From Nereocystis luetkeana (Eukaryota > Sar > Phaeophyceae > Laminariales > Laminariaceae), in assembly GCA_031213475.1 (NCBI GenBank), contig JARUPZ010000018.1, forward strand, positions 1,922,001-1,986,000: a stretch of 64,000 bases of DNA, in the 5' to 3' direction. A program made the translations under genes and the position numbers. The notes below the pieces were generated by a model. It had not been told where the DNA came from, searched no databases, and saw only the letters and a program-made list of their open reading frames with translations. This document shows positions 57,860-64,000 of this stretch, one piece after another; within the stretch, counting starts at the first letter, position 1; every line of letters starts with the position of its first letter.

Positions 57860-58609
57860 AGGATGGGACGCGAAGGTGGTAGCGGTCGTGTAGGGGATAC
57901 GGGGTATATCATAGATTGAGCAGCAGTGTATGGCCTCTGGTTGGCTCAAAATTAGGCAAAAATAGTTGAAAGTTACGAGACAGAGTAAGTGCATATTCAA
58001 AATCCAGGCGTATCTGGCCCGTATCAAGCAAAAATCAGGCACGATGTCAGGCCGGCCAATCGTAAGGCTCCTGGCGTGTGTTTTTTACTTTGTTTTAGTG
58101 TGTACTTGTATTGGCCCATAATCCACAAGGTACACCTGCTTTTAGCTAGAAACCCCAATATAAATGACTACGTGAGCGAATTCGTTGCTGACTAAAACTG
58201 CCAGATTCTGTAGGTACATAAATCACTCTAAAGCCTGAACACCAAGCTTGCAATACGTATTATACGTATCATATGAGTTTTCAGGAAACTCCGATCTTAC
58301 AGCCTGCAGCACTGCAGCAGTGTTTTTTTTCTTTCTTTCACTCATCCATGCGTAAGGATGGTCATTTGGAAATCTGGCAGCTCGTTTTTCCTGCCCCGCC
58401 CACGTCGCCTCCGTGGCCCAAAGCTGGCCAGACCTGCTAGCTGGCTGCGTAAACTGGTGCTGCTGTTTGTGCAGAGTAGTCCCGTCCGCGTATAGCCAGT
58501 GCCGAGCTGGAGTGACCGATTCATTGGCTGGAACGTCGAGTGCGACAGACGCATGTATCTCTAAATGATCGTGGATATTTAGAGTCTACTGGCGCTCGTG
58601 GCGTTACTA
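57860..58609. other. No gene seen
   Basis: Intronic unique-looking sequence. No scars, no repeat-family copies recognised. Confidence 0.4.
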
Positions 58610-58714
58610 TTACGGGGGACCATAGTAAATAAGACCTACGGTAGACCCAAAAACCTATATATGTCCCTTTTTTTACGAACAATATTTTATCCTATTTATT
58701 ATGGTCCCCCGTAA
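58610..58714 (+). mobile_element. MITE family A, copy 9
   Basis: Typical terminal repeats and interior. Its right flanking TA is followed by TTAATA, forming a TATTAATA scar at 58715-58722. Confidence 0.85.
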
Positions 58715-58763
58715 TATTAATAGTTGCCAGCCACTACGATCCCCTTCGGCATTTCGAAGAGAA

Positions 58764-59145
58764 AAATACTGACGATTACGGCATCGGCCACACCAAGCAG
58801 CTCGGACTCCCGGGGGGAGGGGATGCATCCGAACTGCAGTGAAAGGAGCTGCGCCACCCCCGCACAGCGGGGAGCTACTCTTGTGCGAGGCACTGCTGCG
58901 AGCCCTTCGCAAGCACGTGATAGCGTCCAACATCGCAGTCGGTCGGCGCTTTTTTTATCGCTGTGCATGGGGGTTTCTACTCCTACTCACGTAAACCGTT
59001 GGAATGGGACTACTGTTTGTAAGAGGGATACTTGTCGAAAAGAAAGTGAGGATTACGTACAGCATCGGCCACACGAAGCAACGTCAGAAGGGGTATATGA
59101 TGCTGGGGGTAGGGGATGGGGGATGTGCCCGAAGCGCAACGGAAG
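58764..59145 (+). repeat. Diverged direct duplication
   Basis: 'GATTACGGCATCGGCCACAC' with ~80 following bases recurs as 'GATTACGTACAGCATCGGCC' near 59050. This gives the look of a repetitive open frame; no domain. Confidence 0.4.
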
Positions 59146-60164
59146 GTAAAAAGGTGTACGTACGCACGACACGACGAGCGCAGCCGTGATGGGCAATTGT
59201 GCGTGCTGCTGCTGCACGCTCGTTGCTATTCTAGAAATCAGCGCTTGTCGCTTTGTGTGTATATATATACACACATACATCTTGTATTTGTAGATACACC
59301 TATTCCCCTCGGGGGTGGGTTAAGGGCACGTTGTTGCCCGGTATTCGGGATGCGATGGTACGATATACCAGAGGTATATACTGCTGTACGGCTGTTCTAC
59401 GCTAACAGAGTAGACCACTGTATGTGCGAGTGTCGAGTACAGGAAGTAGTGCAGTGCCTGGCCGGTACTGGTTTAGTCAGCCCCTTGGGACCTTCGAGAC
59501 AGCGATCGAAACCCCAAAAACAGGACACTGCGGCTTTTGCCCGACAAGGCAGAAGGTTGCACACATTTGATATTGCCTGCGCCCGTGCCGTACGACTCCT
59601 TGCGTTGCTGTAGGTTAACTCGGACTCCAATACGTGCCACCTCCCCAAATCACGCCGTGGCCGTTGCCGTTGCTGCAATGAAATAATCGTCACCCCTTTT
59701 TATGGTCGTTTTTTTTTCTCCCGTCTGATTTCCTAAGAGTGTTTGTTTCGTATGAGTACGTGTATGACTATCCTTACGTACCCTTTTTGTCGAATGTCTT
59801 TTCCAGGATTCGTTAATTTTTTGTGTCCAGCCTGCGGAGAATCCGTTTGGCGGGAACCACCCGAAACAACGCACGACGAACGATGTGCCTACCTGGATTG
59901 ATATAATATACATATATACTCGTATATGTACTTGTATATATTATATACCACTCTGTCCCATAATATAAGCATCGATTTTACACTAAGTGTTCAACCCAAC
60001 GGTGACTATATTTCGGCACATAGTGGTATTGGTGTGTATATCTGGTACCTTATACGATTTACATGAATACCATAACAATGCGAGTAAATGCCTCCCCCCC
60101 CCCCTCCCCAGGGCAAAAAGTTTGTGTGTAATGCATGGAAGCAACGTGATAAGCGCCTAAATGT
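59146..60164. other. No gene seen
   Basis: Intronic. A TACTGCTGTA site at 59379-59388 and TA-rich stretches near 59265 and 59905-59950. Confidence 0.4.
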
Positions 60165-61030
60165 TGGAGTTGTGTCTACTAGAAGTAGGAATGGTGCCAC
60201 GTCTCGAGAGGGATGCGTGGTAAAATGGTCAAATGACTCAGGCAAGAAAAAAATGAGTACGCCCCGCCCCCCCGGACCGATTTTTCGAGCTTGATATCTC
60301 CAAAGCTAAAATAACGTCAGCGCCGAAAAGGGTGGCGTTGGGCGGATGTCGTCGAGGGCTGTCCGAAAAGGTGGTATTCGGTGTTGGCATCCTCTTTGTT
60401 ACGGAGTTGTCGAGTTCGAAAAGTCGATCCAGGGGGGGGGGGGGGGGGGGTTGGGGGTGGGGGTGGGGGGGGTACTCGATAGGAGAAATGTACTCGTTCT
60501 CATGCATGGCCGTAGTCGTATGACCATAGACCCTCGCATCTGTACAATGCCGGGGCGGAGCATGTCGGGTTTTCACCGACCAGGCAGACATTGCTTGCAC
60601 CAAGCGCGAAGCACCGTGAGGTGTCCGGCGAGTCGTATGAAGGGTGAGCTGCATCCTACTAAGAACCGCTTGTGAGACGGGCTTTCATATATATATATGG
60701 ATGGCAGCTTCAATGAGTTGATTTAATTTCCGGTGTAGCTACGTCCAGAGACAGTAATTGGAGTACTATGTAACTGCCTCTTGGGTGCCTTACCATGAAC
60801 ACTACGGGATACGATCATTTCCACTTGTGCAGAGTGAAGTTTTTCCCCTCGCACAAATGATCTAACTCGACGACCAGCTGTAAGCGACCGCCGAAAAAAC
60901 GAAAAATGAAGAAAAGAACGAACGTACCCTGTTTGTCTAGCTCACGTAGTGAGCGGCGTGTTTTACGGTGTCGTTGCCAACCGACGCCAACACAACCTAT
61001 ACCAGGTATGTAATATATAGGGGGGGCGGG
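60165..61030. repeat. Repeat family F, copy 3, partly inverted
   Basis: 60165-60275 matches the left part of copies 1 and 2 in plus orientation. 60475-61030 matches the right part in minus orientation. Between them is a G run of ~18 near 60432. The arrangement suggests inversion about the G/C tracts, or two insertions. Confidence 0.5.
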
Positions 61031-61699
61031 GGCGTTTACTCGCATTATTACGATAGCGCTGAGCAGTATGTTTGGTAGTGTGAATCCACTTGGTCTCTAT
61101 GCCCGGTGCTGAAATGAGAAGGTGTGTTTTTCCGTCGCATGGCAAAGTTTGTTTTTTTGCAGGTCGTATACGAGTGCGAGTAAGTTTATACGAGCATGTA
61201 CGTATTACCTGGTACCTGGCACCTGGTATATATTTGGTACGAATGCACGATGTTCTACACCTCGTTTTGAGTTGAGCAGCACCCTCGCGACGTTTTAGCC
61301 GGTGGCACCGCTTGCGCCGACGCGATGCCATGATGGCATCACCCTGACCGCCCAGCGTTGGTTGACGAATGTGTACATGTAGCAAAAACGCTTTGCACGC
61401 GTACAACTTGTACGGTCGTATTCATACTGCTGTACCTGGTATGTACGTACGCACCGCGGTTCTGCTGTTGTACCATATATAGCGCTGTTTCCAGTTGCCA
61501 GCGTGTTTGTTGGTTGTTTCTATTTTTCTTGGGCGGTGATACAGAAGGACAGATACGTCGACGCTTCAGTCAGCTTATCAATACAGAGCAGTATTGATAG
61601 TTTATTTTTATTTTTATTTCACACTTTTGGCCCACCGACGTATTGCCGGTTATTTTTCAGCATTCGTACCTGGTATACTATTAATATGATGTTAATGAA

Positions 61700-61800
61700 C
61701 CCCTTTGACGTTTAAAACTGCGGTCCCGTTTTTGGGACAAATCACTCAATTTTTAAGTAGTTTGTCCCCTAAACGGGACTGCAGTACTAAAAGGGTTCAC
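61700..61800 (+). mobile_element. MITE family C, copy 5
   Basis: 'CTGCGGTCCCGTTTTTGGGA' and its inverse around 'AAGTAGTTTGTCCCC', with ends GAACCC and GGGTTC. The TTAA flank is seen only on the left side. Confidence 0.6.
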
Positions 61801-61823
61801 TCCTACCCTGGTATTTGATACTA

Positions 61824-61943
61824 TTACAGGGGGGCGTAGTAAATAGGACCCACGGTACAGACAAAAACCTATACATTTCCCTATTTTTACCAACAGTATT
61901 TGGTAATATTGTAATACCAGGTATTTACTATGGTCCCCCGTAA
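61824..61943 (+). mobile_element. MITE family A, copy 10
   Basis: Longer than the other copies. A segment near 61905-61923 that includes TACCAGGTA replaces the usual 'TTTGGTCCTATTTAC'. Confidence 0.8.
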
Positions 61944-62110
61944 TAGTATTCATATTAGCGGAGAGGAAACAAAACGTATCGAATGCCAACGACGAAGAGG
62001 GTCTGCCATTTTTTTGTGGAATGACCACCCCCCCCCGCCCCCTCGTGTTTTTTTTTTTTGTTTGTTTGTTTTTTTTTGTGTTTTTTTTTTTTTTTTCTCC
62101 CTCTTGGCAG

Positions 62111-62287
62111 CTGTTGCGAAGAACCCCTTCGGCTTCACCGTCCCCAGGTCTTGGAACGGCGGCGCCGCAGCTGCTACCGTTTGCGCCGGTGGTGGTCAGC
62201 CGGCTGTGCCTAGCGCTTGCGGCGGTCGCTGTGCGTGCCCCGAACGGCGTTGAGGCCTACGTGCGCGAAGCGTTTGCTTTGAGCCAG
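62111..62287 (+). CDS. Importin-13/transportin-3-like karyopherin, exon 3
   Basis: Acceptor CTCTTGGCAG after a very long T/C tract; donor GTGTGT; 59 codons, phase 0. It reads 'LLPFAPVVVSRLCLALAA', then 'VAVRAPNGVEAYVREAF'. In the family this position is 'PVVTRLCLALAALA', the conserved third HEAT repeat. Confidence 0.8.
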
Positions 62288-63883
62288 GTGTGTGTGTGCG
62301 CGGTGCTACTTGTGTTGTCAAAACATTGAAAAAAAAACCCTTTGGTGAGCTTTCCTCTACCGAGTACTTCCTACAGCAGTAGGGGGGCGGGGAGGCATCG
62401 TAAACCCGAAACCACTACTGTTTGTATGGACCCGAAAAACAACATGTACGTATTGTATCCTCTATGTTGGAAACACCGCGTTTGGTTCTGATTTTCTACA
62501 GCTGTAGGTTGCCTTCCGTATATAAATATCTGGCAGTGCGATAGTGTGATATTACGCGAGACCATTGTAAATAGGACCTATGGTAGACACAAAAACCTAT
62601 ATATGTAAGCTATGTTTACTGACAATATTTGGCCCTATTTACTACGGTCTGGAAAGAGTGCAAAGGGAACAAAACGTGCCGAAATGCACAAAAAAAAAAA
62701 CGACGGCTATTTTTTGCGGTACATATCGGCCACGCGAACTATTAATACCAGTATCATTTTTTTTAGCCGCGGACTGATAGGGCAGAGAGAGGACGGGGTC
62801 AAACTCGCAATACGAGGAGCGGCACTACACGCGCACAAAAGCAGTGCCGCACACTCTTTCTTCCCTATGTAAATAGACGCCTGGTGACAACAGTCGTACG
62901 CGTCGATTTTTTGGTCGCCGTTCACGGGTCGCCCAAAGGCTTATACTGCTGTTGTGCCACCGCTCTGCCCTGCGTAGTGGGGACAGTGTTCGCAGCATAT
63001 GATAAATATTTGATCTACTATCGACGGTCCTTTTACCTTGGATCAGAGCACTCAATAGTATTATGGTGCCTTCCTTCTGCAGCATTCTGAGTGTTCTTAG
63101 CGGTAGGAGGCTGGGGCACGGGCGTGTGCCGCTTTTTGTTGCGTGATCGACGGACGACCACTTTGTTTGTGGAACCGGGAGGGGTGGGACCTGTGGCGGT
63201 AGGGTGGGGGGTCTGTAGTGGGCAGTTGTGTTTGTGTTTGTTTCGGTTCGCGTGATTCGCCGGTGAGTACGTCGCCAGCCATGCAGGTCTGCGTTTGCCG
63301 CCCAGAATCCTGGAGGGCAGTATCGATACGGCGGTGGTCACGTAAGCCGGCCAGAGCTGGATGTGCCAGCTTCCGGCGGCGTGTTTTTTTTTGTGTGTGT
63401 TATAAGCGTGGCATGATGGCATGATGTGTATTGTCTGCAACCCCGAAAAGGGAGATCAGGCGGCGGAAGTGCCGAAATTGATGCCACAGCGACAGCTGCC
63501 GAGCTGCAGTAGCTCTTGATTATTCACGCTCTGCACGTCACATAACCACGAAGCTGAAAAAAGAAGAAGCTATTATGGCTGCTGTCCTTCTCTCGGCTTC
63601 CAACCCTTCATGGCACATCCGTACAACAACAAGAGCGCACAAACGGACTGCTGTTGTCTTCTCATACTCACAGGCACCCCTTCCCCCCCCCCGCCCCCCC
63701 CCCCCCCCTCCTTTGTTTGCTGTTCGCTCGCTCGCCCTCCTCGGACATGCTCGGCTTGTTGTTTTGTGTCGGTTGCGCCGTGCGAACCCACCACCTCTTG
63801 TTATGTTTTTGGTCCCCGCCCCCCCCGAAAAAAAACGTTGGTCCCCGTGGCGGGCGGGCGCTGCTTGTTTGACGATTCAAAAG
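62288..63883 (+). other. Intron 3 of the karyopherin gene
   Basis: About 1.6 kb. It includes the diverged MITE A copy 11 (62552-62650), TACAGCAGTA (62372-62381), TACAGCTGTA (62497-62506), TATTAATA (62740-62747) and C runs near 63680-63712. The 3' boundary (AAAAG at 63883) is the weakest splice site of the gene. Confidence 0.6.
62552..62650 (+). mobile_element. MITE family A, copy 11, diverged
   Basis: Left end TTACGCGAGACCATTGTAAA and interior 'AAAACCTATATATG' are recognisable. The right terminal repeat is lost beyond 'TTTACTACGGTC'. Confidence 0.65.
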
Positions 63884-63961
63884 TCTGCCCCGGCGGTGGC
63901 GGCGGGACAGGCTGGGACGGTCGCACTTTCGCTGCAAATGATCAAGATCCTGCCGCAAGAG
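63884..63961 (+). CDS. Importin-13/transportin-3-like karyopherin, exon 4 (gene continues past window)
   Basis: 26 codons, phase 0 at both ends, donor GTGCGG. It reads 'GTVALSLQMIKILPQE', matching the family's 'LeiLtvLPEE' motif. The acceptor is poor, so the exon may start a little upstream. The remaining HEAT repeats lie off the window. Confidence 0.6.
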
Positions 63962-64000
63962 GTGCGGTACTCGTATATGCTGTAACATATTTACCGCCTT

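Larger units (their letters stand above)
51431..62110 (+). other. 10.7-kb intron 2 of the karyopherin gene, packed with repeats
   Basis: GTGCGA...TTGGCAG. In order it holds: SINE-A tails (51560, 52585), MITE C (51825), SINE-A (54282), a Mutator-like foldback element (54939-57850) with R copy 6 inside, MITE A copies (58610, 61824), family F copy 3 (60165-61030) and at least 14 TACCWGGTA scars. The acceptor is preceded by ~60 bases of almost pure T/C. Confidence 0.7.

Overview
This is eukaryotic nuclear DNA with three good protein genes set in a dense mass of repeats. Coding exons are GC-rich, splice with GT..AG and have introns of about 0.65, 0.78, 1.4, 1.8 and 10.7 kb, all of phase 0. Intergenic DNA is full of microsatellites, MITEs, tRNA-derived SINEs and one Ty3/Gypsy fossil. 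A brown alga or related stramenopile would fit this style. That is a guess from style only; no marker gene settles it.

Layout. 1-5.1 kb: SINE, a ~150-bp tandem array, MITEs. 5.3-12.4 kb: a near-perfect hairpin, then four copies of a 1.1-1.5 kb repeat (family R) with two long (TACA)n tracts. 12.4-20.7 kb: MITEs, simple repeats and one candidate exon pair. 21.0-22.4 kb: Ty3/Gypsy fossil. 22.9-26.6 kb: repeat families. 27.1-30.4 kb (minus): a secreted, low-complexity, Gln/Pro/Gly-rich protein. 31.2-37.2 kb (plus, divergent): a three-exon tomosyn/Lgl-like WD40 protein ending in an R-SNARE motif and an apparent CaaX box. 38.5-45.1 kb: SINEs, repeat R, possible Tim17-like exons (minus) and a small membrane-protein ORF (plus). 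49.8-64 kb (plus): the first four exons of an importin-13/transportin-3-like karyopherin, running off the window. Its 10.7-kb intron holds a Mutator-like foldback element with an R copy inside it.

The most striking signal is not a gene. The 9-mer TACCWGGTA (W = A or T) occurs about 49 times where about 0.5 is expected. It is absent from every well-supported exon. In five places an unoccupied copy of the same sequence is visible, and there a single TA has become TA-CCWGG-TA. That is an insertion of five bases plus a duplicated TA, as expected of excision footprints of a TA-targeting (Tc1/mariner-like) DNA transposon. Two other TA-bounded palindromes, TATTAATA (16 copies) and TACWGCWGTA (8 copies), behave alike and sometimes share a TA with the first. 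TATTAATA fits what would remain after excision of the window's own commonest MITE (ends TTACGG...CCGTAA, target TA). The window therefore looks like a record of very heavy cut-and-paste transposition, read through its scars.

All counts were made by eye and may be off by a few. Repeat boundaries given as approximate are to within about 10-30 bases.
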